Positions 8,808-17,287 of a stretch of DNA of 64,000 nucleotides are shown in pieces. Position 1 is the stretch's first letter. Every line of letters starts with the position of its first letter. The DNA is taken from NCBI RefSeq assembly GCF_013347965.1, contig NZ_CP048810.1:2604001-2668000 (forward strand), given 5' to 3'. The position numbers and the translations under genes were made by a program. Source of the stretch: Pseudomonas bijieensis. Lineage in GTDB: Bacteria > Pseudomonadota > Gammaproteobacteria > Pseudomonadales > Pseudomonadaceae. The notes under the pieces were generated by a model. The model saw only the letters and a program-made list of their open reading frames with translations. It did no database searches and was not told the DNA's origin.

Positions 8808-9115
8808 GGCGGCCTCCTGGACCGCGGATGGGCCACATCAGCGACGCTGATGGGCGGCAGTCAACTTTGTGTGACTGACGAATATTCAGACAGCAAATTC
8901 GGAATCTGGTGCGATTCGGCAACAACTAGAAACATGTCCCTCGTCGCCCTCTTCCGGTGCGCGATGGCACCACAAGCAAGCACAAATGTGCCCTCAATCA
9001 TCCCCTCCCAACACCTGCCCTCTCTGGCCCGGGCCTTTGGCAGACTTGGCACGGCTCTCGCTTTAACAAACGCTGTGCAGGAGTCATCACAGGTTCGCGG
9101 CACCACAATTTGCAA
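8808..9115. other. intergenic region carrying the promoter of the guanidine operon
   Basis: No gene is convincing here. Two short inverted repeats, GGTGC-N6-GCACC (8956-8971) and GCACAAATGTGC (8980-8991), lie 60-90 bases upstream of a sigma-54-like promoter and might be activator sites; they do not match the NtrC consensus exactly. Confidence 0.4.
9046..9062 (+). promoter_or_regulatory. candidate sigma-54 (-24/-12) promoter
   Basis: TTGGCACGGCTCTCGCT matches the RpoN consensus YTGGCACGNNNNTTGCW with one mismatch in the -12 box, and the invariant GG (9048-9049) and GC (9060-9061) are exactly 10 bases apart. It lies about 55 bases upstream of the riboswitch, so the aptamer would be within the transcript. 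Nitrogen control of a guanidine nitrogen-assimilation operon makes sense. Confidence 0.6.
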
Positions 9116-9251
9116 TGGCTGACTAGGGTTCCGGCTCGCTTCTGGCGAGTGGCTGGTCCGAGAGTTGGCGACCTCCAGTTGAGGTTACACGGCGGGACAA
9201 AAGCCCGGGAGACAAGCCACCGTTCGCGGTGCCGCGTTGCTCCTGTCCGCC
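9116..9251 (+). ncRNA. guanidine-I riboswitch (ykkC class) with expression platform
   Basis: The conserved blocks of the guanidine-I aptamer are present in order: CTAGGGTTCCG (about 9123), CTGGTCCGAGAG (about 9153), and ACACGGCGGGACAAAAGCCC followed by GGGAGAC (about 9187-9213). TGGCT (9116-9120) pairs with AGCCA (9215-9219) as the closing P1 stem. Downstream, CACCG-TTCG-CGGTG (9218-9231) is a UUCG hairpin overlapping the P1 3' strand, and TGTCCGCC (9244-9251) can pair with GGCGG(G)ACA of the aptamer core (9191-9199). No U-run follows, so control of translation or of another alternative fold is more likely than simple termination. It precedes a guanidine-use operon. Confidence 0.93.
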
Positions 9252-9273
9252 CTTGATCAACTGGAGAACCACC

Positions 9274-10341
9274 ATGTTCAAGCTTCGTCTGTCCGCCCTG
9301 CTCCTCGCCGCGCTCTCGGCCTTCATGAGCTTCTCGTCCGCCGCCGCACAAAAAGACCACTTCAGCGTCTGCTGGACCATTTACGCCGGCTGGATGCCCT
9401 GGGAATACGCCGGCAGCCAAGGCATTGTCGACAAGTGGGCGAAAAAGTACGGCATCAAGATCGATGTCGTGCAGCTCAACGATTACGTCGAATCCATCAA
9501 CCAGTACACCGCCGGTCAGTTCGACGGCTGCACCATGACCAACATGGACGCCCTGACCATTCCCGCCGCCGGTGGCGTGGACAGCACCGCGCTGATCGTC
9601 AGCGACTTCTCCAACGGCAACGACGGCATCGTCCTCAAGGGTGAGGGCAAGAAGGTCGCTGACCTCAAGGGCATGGACGTCAACCTGGTCGAACTGTCGG
9701 TCTCCCATTACCTGCTGGCCCGCGCCCTCGATTCGGTCGGTCTCACCGAGAAAGACCTGAAAGTGGTCAACACCTCCGACGCCGATATTTCCGCCGCCTT
9801 CAACACCGACCAGGTCAAGGCCGTCACCACCTGGAACCCGATGCTCTCGGACATCAAGGCCCAACCCGACGTGAGCGAGGTATTCAACTCCAGCCAGATC
9901 CCCGGCGAGATCATGGACATGATGGTGGTCAACACCCAGACCCTCCACGACAACCCGGCCCTGGGCAAGGCGTTGACCGGTGCCTGGTTTGAAGTGGTGG
10001 CGCTGATGAACGCGAAAAACGCCGCAAGCAAGGCAGCACTGGAGCACATGGCCAAGGCCTCGGGCACCGACCTGGCCGGTTTCCAATCGCAACTGGACAC
10101 CACCAAGCTGTTCGCCACGCCCAAGGAAGCGCTCGACTTCGCCACCAGCGAACAACTGCCCGCCACCATGGGCAAGGTGGCCGCGTTCTCGTTCCAGCAC
10201 GGCTTGTTGGGCGAAGGCGCCAAGAGCACCGACGCGGTCGGCATGACATTCGCCAATGGCGTGACCCGCGGCGACAAGGCCAACCTCAAGCTGCGCTTTG
10301 ATCCGACCTACGTGCAGCTGGCCGCCGACGCCAAGCTGTAG
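9274..10341 (+). CDS. guanidine/urea-type ABC transporter, periplasmic substrate-binding protein
   Basis: Periplasmic binding protein of 355 residues, NMT1/TauA-like type II fold, with signal peptide (MFKLRLSALLLAALSAFMSF, cleavage near SAAA-QKDHF). GGAG at 9263-9266 supports the ATG at 9274 rather than an upstream GTG inside the riboswitch leader. It heads an importer (binding protein, permease, ATPase) usually annotated as 'urea carboxylase-associated' or urea ABC transporter. Because the leader is a guanidine-I riboswitch and the following enzymes form the guanidine pathway, guanidine (or guanidinium-containing) uptake is more likely than urea; this is inferred. Confidence 0.85.
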   Translation: MFKLRLSALLLAALSAFMSFSSAAAQKDHFSVCWTIYAGWMPWEYAGSQGIVDKWAKKYGIKIDVVQLNDYVESINQYTAGQFDGCTMTNMDALTIPAAGGVDSTALIVSDFSNGNDGIVLKGEGKKVADLKGMDVNLVELSVSHYLLARALDSVGLTEKDLKVVNTSDADISAAFNTDQVKAVTTWNPMLSDIKAQPDVSEVFNSSQIPGEIMDMMVVNTQTLHDNPALGKALTGAWFEVVALMNAKNAASKAALEHMAKASGTDLAGFQSQLDTTKLFATPKEALDFATSEQLPATMGKVAAFSFQHGLLGEGAKSTDAVGMTFANGVTRGDKANLKLRFDPTYVQLAADAKL

Positions 10342-10356
10342 ACCGGAGGACCTGGC

Positions 10357-11172
10357 ATGCGCCTGATCAACCGCTACCCGGATCGGCCCAGCCGCTTGTT
10401 GCTGGTGATCCTGCCATTCGCGCTGGTGTTGTTCGCCTACTTCATGGGCTCGGCCGAACGGTTGACGGATAACCCCAACGACAAACTGCTGCCCAGCGCC
10501 GTACAAATGGCCGATGCGGTCAAACGCCTGGCCTTCACCGCCGATGCCCGCAGCGGCGAATACCTGCTCTGGCAAGACACCGCGTCGAGCCTGCGGCGGT
10601 TGGCCATCGGCCTGGGCATCAGCGCCCTGGCCGGACTGTGCCTGGGCATCGCCGCCGGCACGTTGCCGCTGTTGGGCGCGCCGTTATCGCCGCTGCTCAC
10701 CGTGGTGTCGATGGTGCCGCCGCTGGCGATCCTGCCGATCCTGTTCATCGTCTTCGGCCTGGGGGAACTGTCGAAAGTGATGCTGATCGTGATTGGCATC
10801 ACGCCGTGCCTGGCCCGGGACCTGGAACAGCGCGCCCGGGAAATTCCGCCCGAGCTGCTGATCAAGGCCCAGACCCTCGGCGCTTCGACCTGGACCCTGA
10901 TGCTGCGGGTGGTGCTGCCGCAATTGCTGCCACGCCTGTTGATTTCCCTGCGGCTGATGCTCGGTTCGGCCTGGCTGTTTCTGATCGCGGCCGAAGCCAT
11001 CGCCTCCACCGACGGGCTGGGCTATCGGATTTTCCTGGTACGACGTTACCTGGCGATGGACGTGATCTTGCCGTACGTGGTGTGGATCACCCTGCTCGCC
11101 TGGCTGATGGACTGGGGCCTCAAGCGCCTGACCCGGCAAGCGTTCCCGTGGTATGAGGGGGCGAAGGCATGA
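10357..11172 (+). CDS. ABC transporter permease of the guanidine operon
   Basis: Inner-membrane permease of 271 residues, BPD_transp_1 family of the SsuC/TauC type, with about six membrane segments starting at residues 12-30. The cytoplasmic EAA-like loop that docks the ATPase is visible as EIPPELLIKAQTLGASTWTL (about residues 164-183). GGAGG lies before the ATG. The stop overlaps the ATPase start (ATGA), so the two are coupled. Confidence 0.88.
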   Translation: MRLINRYPDRPSRLLLVILPFALVLFAYFMGSAERLTDNPNDKLLPSAVQMADAVKRLAFTADARSGEYLLWQDTASSLRRLAIGLGISALAGLCLGIAAGTLPLLGAPLSPLLTVVSMVPPLAILPILFIVFGLGELSKVMLIVIGITPCLARDLEQRAREIPPELLIKAQTLGASTWTLMLRVVLPQLLPRLLISLRLMLGSAWLFLIAAEAIASTDGLGYRIFLVRRYLAMDVILPYVVWITLLAWLMDWGLKRLTRQAFPWYEGAKA

Positions 11173-11957
11173 GTTTCATCACAGTGAACAATGTCTGGCA
11201 ACAGTACGCCGATCAGGTAGTGCTCGAACGCTTGAACCTGAGGGTCGCCGAGGGTGAGTTCTGCACACTCGTGGGCGCGTCCGGTTGCGGCAAGTCGACC
11301 TTCCTGCGCTTGCTGCTGGGCCAGGAGCGCGCCAGTCGCGGACAGATTCTCCTGGATGGCGAGCCGTTAGCCGGAGAACCGGATGCCAGCCGGGGCGTGG
11401 TGTTCCAACGCTACTCGGTGTTCCCGCATCTGACCGTGTTGGACAACGTAGTCCTGGGCCTGGAATTGCCGCGTTCGGCGCTGCTGGGACGGCTGTTTGG
11501 CAACGCCAAGCGTCAGGCCCGTGAAGAGGCTGCGCAACTGCTGGAAAAGGTCGGCCTCGGCCACGCGCTGGACAAATACCCGGCGCAGTTGTCCGGCGGC
11601 ATGCAACAGCGCCTGGCCATTGCCCAGGCGCTGATCATGAAACCCCGGGTGCTGCTGCTGGACGAACCTTTCGGCGCCCTCGACCCGGGCATCCGCAAAG
11701 ACATGCACGCCCTGTTGCTGGAGCTGTGGCGCGAAACCCGGCTGACGGTGTTCATGGTCACCCATGACCTGTCCGAAGGTTTCAGCCTCGGCACACGCCT
11801 GCTGGTGTTCGACAAAGTCCGCGTCGACCCGCATGCCCCCGGCGCCTATGGCGCGCGCATCACCTACGACATACCACTCAACAGCGACCGCCGCACCGCC
11901 CGGGCTGCCGTCGACGCCCTGCCTGCCGAACTGGCCGGCACGTTGCGTATCGCTTGA
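11169..11957 (+). CDS. ABC transporter ATP-binding protein of the guanidine operon
   Basis: ATPase of 262 residues. Walker A GASGCGKST (about residues 37-45), Q-loop GVVFQRYSVFP (about 76), signature LSGGMQQRLAIAQAL (about 140), Walker B VLLLDEPFGALD (about 162) and the H-loop VTHD (about 196) are all intact. It belongs to the SsuB/TauB type and energises uptake by the preceding permease, with which it overlaps by 4 bases. Confidence 0.92.
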   Translation: MSFITVNNVWQQYADQVVLERLNLRVAEGEFCTLVGASGCGKSTFLRLLLGQERASRGQILLDGEPLAGEPDASRGVVFQRYSVFPHLTVLDNVVLGLELPRSALLGRLFGNAKRQAREEAAQLLEKVGLGHALDKYPAQLSGGMQQRLAIAQALIMKPRVLLLDEPFGALDPGIRKDMHALLLELWRETRLTVFMVTHDLSEGFSLGTRLLVFDKVRVDPHAPGAYGARITYDIPLNSDRRTARAAVDALPAELAGTLRIA

Positions 11958-11970
11958 AAGGAGTTTTGCC

Positions 11971-12696
11971 ATGACCGATTCGATCTCTATGTTTCCCCCC
12001 TTCGCCGAAGAACTGCTGCCCGGTGGCGGCCACCGTTCCTTCGTGCTCAAGCGCGGCCAACTGCTGCGCCTGACCGATCTGCGCGGCGGAGCCAACGTGA
12101 GCCTGACGCTGCTCAATGCCAACGAAAAAACCGAACGCCTGAACCTGCCCGACAGCCTCAAATGCCAACACACCGCCAAACTCACCGCCGGCCATTGCCT
12201 GTACTCGGACATGGGTCGGGTACTGGCGGCCATCACCGCCGACACCTGCGGCTGGAGCGACAGCCTGGGCGGCGTGCTCTGCGCCGAGGAAGTCGCTGAA
12301 AAATACGGCCAGGGCCGCTACCAGGAACTGCGCAACGGCTTCTTTCGCAACGGCACCGACAACCTGCTGGTGGAATTGGGCAAATGGGGGCTGGGCCTGT
12401 CCGACCTGCTGATGACCCTCAATCTGTTCAGCCGGGTCGATGTCGATGAGGCCGGAGGCTTTCATTTCGTTGAAGGCAACTCCCAGGCCGGCGACTACAT
12501 CGAGCTCTATGCACCGATGGACACCCTGGTGGTGCTGACCGCGCTGCAACATCCGATGGACCCGAATCCACAATACGCCCCGCAACCGCTCAAGCTCAGC
12601 TGGATGAACGCTGACCCCAGCGTCGCCGAGCACTGCCGCCAGTCGCGCCCGGAAAACCAGCGCGGCTTCATCAACACCGACCGCCTGTTCGCCTGA
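11971..12696 (+). CDS. cgdA: carboxyguanidine deiminase subunit (urea amidolyase-associated protein 1, DUF1989)
   Basis: DUF1989-family protein of 241 residues, historically named UAAP1. Published work shows that UAAP1/UAAP2 form carboxyguanidine deiminase CgdAB, which turns carboxyguanidine into allophanate plus ammonia. The DUF1989 pattern is visible: [16 protein letters not shown] (about 37), [20 protein letters not shown] with a metal-ligand Cys (about 73-92), and [14 protein letters not shown] (about 152). AAGGAG sits before ATG 11971; the upstream frame is inside the ATPase gene. Subunit naming (A versus B) follows gene order. Confidence 0.88.
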   Translation: MTDSISMFPPFAEELLPGGGHRSFVLKRGQLLRLTDLRGGANVSLTLLNANEKTERLNLPDSLKCQHTAKLTAGHCLYSDMGRVLAAITADTCGWSDSLGGVLCAEEVAEKYGQGRYQELRNGFFRNGTDNLLVELGKWGLGLSDLLMTLNLFSRVDVDEAGGFHFVEGNSQAGDYIELYAPMDTLVVLTALQHPMDPNPQYAPQPLKLSWMNADPSVAEHCRQSRPENQRGFINTDRLFA

Positions 12697-12707
12697 GGAT
12701 CGCTGCC

Positions 12708-13349
12708 ATGTCACTCGCCATCGCCACCGTACAAAAGCAGCCTGAAAGCGCTATCTACCGCGCCACCATTCCCGCCGGGGAACCCTGGCTGACGGAAGTC
12801 AAGAAGGGCCAGACCCTGCGCATCCTCGACCTGGAAGGCAACCAGGCGGTCGATACGCTGTTCTACAGCCTGGCCAACCCCAAGGAGCGCTATGACGTAC
12901 AGCGCACCCTGCGCCGACAAAACAGCGTTTACCTGAGCACCGGCAGCGTCCTGTACTCCAACCTCGGCCAGCCGATGCTGACCATCGTCGAAGACACTTG
13001 CGGGCGCCACGACACCCTCGGCGGTGCCTGCGCCCAGGAAAGCAACACCGTGCGCTACGCCCTGGAAAAACGCTACATGCACAGCTGCCGTGACAACTAC
13101 CTGCGGGCCTGCGCCCACGACGGGCGCCTGGGCAAGGGCGACATCGGGCCGAACATCAATTTTTTCATGAACGTGCCGGTCACCGCCGACGGCGGCCTGA
13201 CCTTCGAAGACGGCATCTCGGCGCCAGGCAAATACGTCGACCTGCGGGCCGAGATGGATGTGATCGTCCTGATCTCCAACTGCCCACAACTGAACAACCC
13301 GTGCAACGCCTACAACCCCACGCCAGCGGAGCTCTTGATATGGAACTGA
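12708..13349 (+). CDS. cgdB: carboxyguanidine deiminase subunit (urea amidolyase-associated protein 2, DUF1989)
   Basis: Second DUF1989 protein, 213 residues, historically UAAP2. It parallels its neighbour: [20 protein letters not shown] (about 35), [20 protein letters not shown] (about 82) with the conserved Cys, and [20 protein letters not shown] (about 147). CgdA and CgdB act as a heteromer between the carboxylase and allophanate hydrolase. It follows cgdA by 11 bases. Its stop overlaps the start of a tiny ORF. Confidence 0.88.
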   Translation: MSLAIATVQKQPESAIYRATIPAGEPWLTEVKKGQTLRILDLEGNQAVDTLFYSLANPKERYDVQRTLRRQNSVYLSTGSVLYSNLGQPMLTIVEDTCGRHDTLGGACAQESNTVRYALEKRYMHSCRDNYLRACAHDGRLGKGDIGPNINFFMNVPVTADGGLTFEDGISAPGKYVDLRAEMDVIVLISNCPQLNNPCNAYNPTPAELLIWN

Positions 13350-13417
13350 AATTCAGCCGCCTGCGGCGCTGGCTGTTTGTGTTGTGCCAGAGCCGGTCGG
13401 GGCAATGCATCAAATAA
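13340..13417 (+). CDS. possible 25-residue ORF overlapping the cgdB stop
   Basis: The frame [20 protein letters not shown]... starts at an ATG sharing 8 bases with the cgdB stop (ATGGAACTGA), the same coupling arrangement used elsewhere in the operon. It has a basic N-terminus and a short hydrophobic stretch. It ends 14 bases before a REP pair. It may be real, a truncated remnant, or chance. Confidence 0.25.
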   Translation: MELKFSRLRRWLFVLCQSRSGQCIK

Positions 13418-13430
13418 CGCCCTGATCCCC

Positions 13431-13520
13431 TGTGGGAGCGAGCCTGCTCGCGATAGCGATCTGTCAGTCACATTGATGTTGGATGTACCACCGCTATCGC
13501 GAGCAGGCTCGCTCCCACAA
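13431..13520. repeat. REP pair inside the guanidine operon (cgdB-carboxylase gap)
   Basis: GGGAGCGAGCCTGCTCGCGAT and its inverse flank a 35-base spacer. It sits in the roughly 290-bp gap between cgdB and the carboxylase gene, so it could lower or shape read-through within the operon. Confidence 0.9.
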
Positions 13521-13635
13521 GGGGGGCAGTGGTGTTTGGAAGTTTGCCGCCAGGGACGACCCCGGCGGCCATCGAAAACCGCGGGACGGCCCGCATCCCA
13601 GTTCAGGCAGCGCTCATGCCTGAGGGGGCAATGCC

Positions 13636-16600
13636 ATGTTCGAAAAAATCCTCATCGCCAACCGTGGCGCCATCGCCTGCCGCATTCTGCGGACCTTGCG
13701 CGAACTGAAAGTCGAAGGCGTCGCGGTGTACTCCCAGGCCGACGCCGCCAGCTTGCATATCCTCCAGGCCGATGAAGCCCACTGCCTGGGCGAAGGCGCG
13801 GCGGCCGCTACTTACCTGGCGGTGGACAAGCTCCTGGCGATCGCCAAAAGCAGCGGCGCGACGGCGATTCACCCCGGCTACGGTTTCCTCTCGGAAAACG
13901 CCGCCTTCGCCGAAGCCTGCGAGGCTGCCGGAATCGCCTTCATCGGTCCGACGCCAGAGCAACTGCGGGTGTTCGGCCTCAAGCACACCGCCCGCGACCT
14001 GGCGCGCCGACACGGCGTACCACTGCTCGAAGGCACCGAACTGCTCGACAGCCTCGACGCCGCGCTGCTGGCGGGGACGCAGGTTGGCTATCCGGTGATG
14101 CTCAAAAGCACTGCCGGCGGCGGCGGCATCGGCATGCGCGTGTGTCGCAGTGCCGCCGAGCTGAGCGAATCCTTCGAAACAGTGAAGCGCCTGGGCCAGA
14201 ACAACTTCAGCGATGCCGGGGTGTTCATCGAGAAGTACATCGAGCGCGCGCGGCATCTTGAGGTGCAGGTGTTCGGCGACGGCCAGGGCCAGGTGATCGC
14301 CCTGGGCGTGCGCGACTGCTCGGTGCAACGGCGCAACCAGAAAGTCCTCGAGGAAACTCCGGCGCCCAACCTGCCCGAGGGCATGGCTGACGAGCTCTGC
14401 GCAGCGGCGATCCAACTGGCAAAGGCCGTGAACTACCGCAGCGCCGGCACTGTGGAGTTCGTCTTCGACAGCGACGCGGGACGCTTCTATTTCCTGGAAG
14501 TGAACACCCGTCTGCAAGTGGAGCACGGCGTCACCGAGCAGGTGTGGGGCGTGGACCTGGTGCGTTGGATGGTGCAACTGGCCGCCGGTGATCTGCCGCC
14601 ACTGAGCGAATTGAGCCAGGGTCTGAAAGCCGAGGGCCACGCGATCCAGGCGCGCTTGTACGCCGAAGATCCGGGCCGGGATTTCCAGCCGAGCCCAGGG
14701 CTGCTGACTGCCGTGAATTTCCCCCAGGCCGACGGTACACAACTGCGAATCGACACGTGGGTCGAGGCCGGTTGCCAGATCCCGCCCTATTTCGACCCGA
14801 TGATCGCCAAAGTCATTCGCTGGGCGCCGACCCGCGAGCAGGCGCGCCTGGGCTTGCATCAAGCGCTGGACGAAAGCCTGTTGTACGGCGTGGAAACCAA
14901 CCGCCAATACCTGCAACAGATTCTCCTCGACGCGCCGTTCGCCAGCGGCCAGCCCTGGACGCGTTGCCTGGAAGCGTTGGTCTATCGCGCCAATACCGTT
15001 GAAGTCCTCAGCCCCGGCACCCAGACCAGCGTCCAGGACTATCCTGGCCGGCTCGGTTATTGGGCGGTGGGGGTGCCGCCGTCAGGGCCGATGGACAGCC
15101 GTTCGCTGCGCCTGGGCAATCGCCTGCTGGGCAACGAAGACGGGGCAGCGGCATTGGAAATCACCATGAACGGGCCGCTGCTGCGTTTCAACTGCGTTGC
15201 CCGGGTGGCAGTGACCGGTGCGGCGATTGCCCTCACGCTCGACGGTGAAGCCGTGCCGATGAACACTCCGTTGTCGATTGCTGCCGGCGCCACCCTCGCG
15301 ATCGGCAATATCTCTGGCGCCGGCGCGCGCAGCTACCTGTGCCTGCAAGGCGGCGTGCAAGTGCCGGATTACCTGGGCAGTAAAAGCACCTTCACCCTCG
15401 GCCAGTTTGGCGGCCACGGCGGACGAGCGCTGTGCACCGGTGACGTGCTGCACCTGGCGGCGCTGGATGAGCACTCGACCTTGCCGCCAACGAGCGCGCC
15501 GCTGCTGGACTTGCCGAGCGTGCGGCAGATCCGCGTGATCTACGGCCCGCACGGCGCGCCCGAATACTTCACCGAGCGCTACATCCAGACGTTCTTCGAC
15601 ACCGCCTGGGAAGTGCACTTCAACTCCAGCCGCACCGGTGTCCGCCTGATCGGGCCGAAACCCGAATGGGTACGCGTCGACGGTGGCGAGGCCGGGCTGC
15701 ATCCTTCCAACATCCATGACAACCCCTACGCCATCGGGGCCGTGGACTTCACCGGCGACATGCCTGTCATCCTAGGCCCCGACGGCCCGAGCCTGGGGGG
15801 ATTCGTCTGCCCGGTGACGGTGATCGAGGCAGACCTCTGGCAATTGGGGCAACTCAAGGCTGGGGACAAGGTGCGATTTGTACCTGTGGACCTGAAAACT
15901 GCCCGCTCACTGGCCTTGGAATGGGATCAATGTGGGAGCGAGCCTGCTCGCGATGAAGTTGATGCGGTGTCTGATATGGCCCCATCGCGAGCAGGCTCGC
16001 TCCCACAGGGGTTGGGGTCGCCTGTGGTGTTGGATATCGCCCAGGACGATACCCGCCTCGTGGCGAGATTAGCCGGCGACACCCATCTGCTGCTGGAAAT
16101 CGGCGCCCCCGAACTGGACCTGGCACTGCGCTTTCGCGGCCACGCCTTGATGCAGGCTTTGGAACACAAGCAACTGCCTGGCGTGATCGACCTCACGCCG
16201 GGCATTCGCTCATTGCAAGTGCACTACCAACCCGAGCGAATGCCCCTGGCCGATCTGTTGAGCATCATTGTCGGTGAATGGGACGCGGTGTGCGCCGCAC
16301 AGGACCTGCAAGTACCCTCGCGCATCGTCCACCTGCCATTGTCCTGGGATGATCCGGCCTGCCAACTGGCCATCGAAAAATACATGACCACAGTGCGCAA
16401 GGACGCGCCCTGGTGCCCGAGCAACCTGGAGTTCATCCGACGCATCAACGACCTGCCCAACCTCGACGAAGTGCAACGCACGGTGTTTGACGCCAGCTAC
16501 CTGGTGATGGGCCTGGGAGACGTCTACCTCGGCGCACCGGTCGCCACGCCGCTGGACCCACGCCATCGGCTGGTGACCACCAAATACAACCCGGCCCGGA

Positions 16601-17265
16601 CCTGGACCGCGGAAAACTCGGTGGGCATCGGCGGTGCTTATATGTGCGTGTACGGCATGGAAGGTCCCGGCGGCTATCAGTTCGTCGGCCGCACGTTGCA
16701 GATGTGGAATCGTTATCGGGATGTCGCCGCATTCGACGGCAAGCCCTGGCTGCTGCGGTTTTTCGACCAGATCCGCTTCTACCCGGTCAGCGCCGATGAA
16801 CTGCTGCGCATTCGCCGGGATTTCCCCCTGGGCCGTTTCGACCTGAACATCGAACACAGCCAGCTGAACCTTGCTGACTATCAGCGTTTCCTGATGCAGG
16901 AGGCGGACAGCATCGCCGCGTTCCGACAGCAGCAACAACGCGCCTTCGATGCCGAGCGCGAGCGCTGGATCGCCAGTGGCCAGGCGCACTTCGACAGTGA
17001 AGAAGCGGCCATCGCGCCAAGCGAAGATTCGCTGCTGAGCGAGAATCAACTGAGCGTCGACAGCCACATCGCCGGCAACCTCTGGCAGGTTCAGGTGGAT
17101 GTTGGCGCGCGGGTCGCCGCCGGTGATGTGCTGGTGATTCTGGAGTCGATGAAGATGGAAATCCCGTTGCTTGCGCCCTCGGCCGGCGTGGTGCGCGAAG
17201 TGCGCGTCCAGCCCGGTTCGGCGGTGCGCGCCGGACAGCGCGTCGTGGTACTGGACCGTGACTGA
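13636..17265 (+). CDS. biotin-dependent guanidine (urea-type) carboxylase
   Basis: Multidomain carboxylase of 1209 residues, usually annotated as urea carboxylase. Domains: biotin carboxylase (about 1-450; KILIANRGAIACRI at the N-terminus, ATP-grasp GGGGIGMRV near 157, FLEVNTRLQVEHGVTE near 287), KipA-like carboxyltransferase half (about 455-765; QDYPGRLGYWAVGVPPSGPMD near 467), KipI-like half (about 793-1000), and a C-terminal biotinyl domain with ESMKMEIPL (biotin Lys near 1173). In guanidine operons the enzyme carboxylates guanidine, whose product goes to CgdAB; the riboswitch and CgdAB favour guanidine over urea. Residues about 766-792 are encoded by an inserted REP pair. AGGGGGC/GAGG precedes the ATG. 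Confidence 0.92.
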   Translation: MFEKILIANRGAIACRILRTLRELKVEGVAVYSQADAASLHILQADEAHCLGEGAAAATYLAVDKLLAIAKSSGATAIHPGYGFLSENAAFAEACEAAGIAFIGPTPEQLRVFGLKHTARDLARRHGVPLLEGTELLDSLDAALLAGTQVGYPVMLKSTAGGGGIGMRVCRSAAELSESFETVKRLGQNNFSDAGVFIEKYIERARHLEVQVFGDGQGQVIALGVRDCSVQRRNQKVLEETPAPNLPEGMADELCAAAIQLAKAVNYRSAGTVEFVFDSDAGRFYFLEVNTRLQVEHGVTEQVWGVDLVRWMVQLAAGDLPPLSELSQGLKAEGHAIQARLYAEDPGRDFQPSPGLLTAVNFPQADGTQLRIDTWVEAGCQIPPYFDPMIAKVIRWAPTREQARLGLHQALDESLLYGVETNRQYLQQILLDAPFASGQPWTRCLEALVYRANTVEVLSPGTQTSVQDYPGRLGYWAVGVPPSGPMDSRSLRLGNRLLGNEDGAAALEITMNGPLLRFNCVARVAVTGAAIALTLDGEAVPMNTPLSIAAGATLAIGNISGAGARSYLCLQGGVQVPDYLGSKSTFTLGQFGGHGGRALCTGDVLHLAALDEHSTLPPTSAPLLDLPSVRQIRVIYGPHGAPEYFTERYIQTFFDTAWEVHFNSSRTGVRLIGPKPEWVRVDGGEAGLHPSNIHDNPYAIGAVDFTGDMPVILGPDGPSLGGFVCPVTVIEADLWQLGQLKAGDKVRFVPVDLKTARSLALEWDQCGSEPARDEVDAVSDMAPSRAGSLPQGLGSPVVLDIAQDDTRLVARLAGDTHLLLEIGAPELDLALRFRGHALMQALEHKQLPGVIDLTPGIRSLQVHYQPERMPLADLLSIIVGEWDAVCAAQDLQVPSRIVHLPLSWDDPACQLAIEKYMTTVRKDAPWCPSNLEFIRRINDLPNLDEVQRTVFDASYLVMGLGDVYLGAPVATPLDPRHRLVTTKYNPARTWTAENSVGIGGAYMCVYGMEGPGGYQFVGRTLQMWNRYRDVAAFDGKPWLLRFFDQIRFYPVSADELLRIRRDFPLGRFDLNIEHSQLNLADYQRFLMQEADSIAAFRQQQQRAFDAERERWIASGQAHFDSEEAAIAPSEDSLLSENQLSVDSHIAGNLWQVQVDVGARVAAGDVLVILESMKMEIPLLAPSAGVVREVRVQPGSAVRAGQRVVVLDRD
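15931..16010. repeat. REP pair inserted in frame within the carboxylase coding sequence
   Basis: TGTGGGAGCGAGCCTGCTCG and the inverse copy lie fully inside the open frame and are translated as CGSEPARDEV...SRAGSLPQG, the typical REP-encoded peptides. The position (about residue 766 of 1209) is the linker between the KipA-like and KipI-like halves, where extra residues could be tolerated. Confidence 0.93.
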
Positions 17266-17287
17266 ACTCAATCAAAGGATTAACACC

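Noticed and set aside
8998..10575. 525-codon open frame antisense to the binding-protein gene
   Set aside because: It spans the riboswitch and the ABC binding-protein gene on the opposite strand; the composition is a shadow of that gene.
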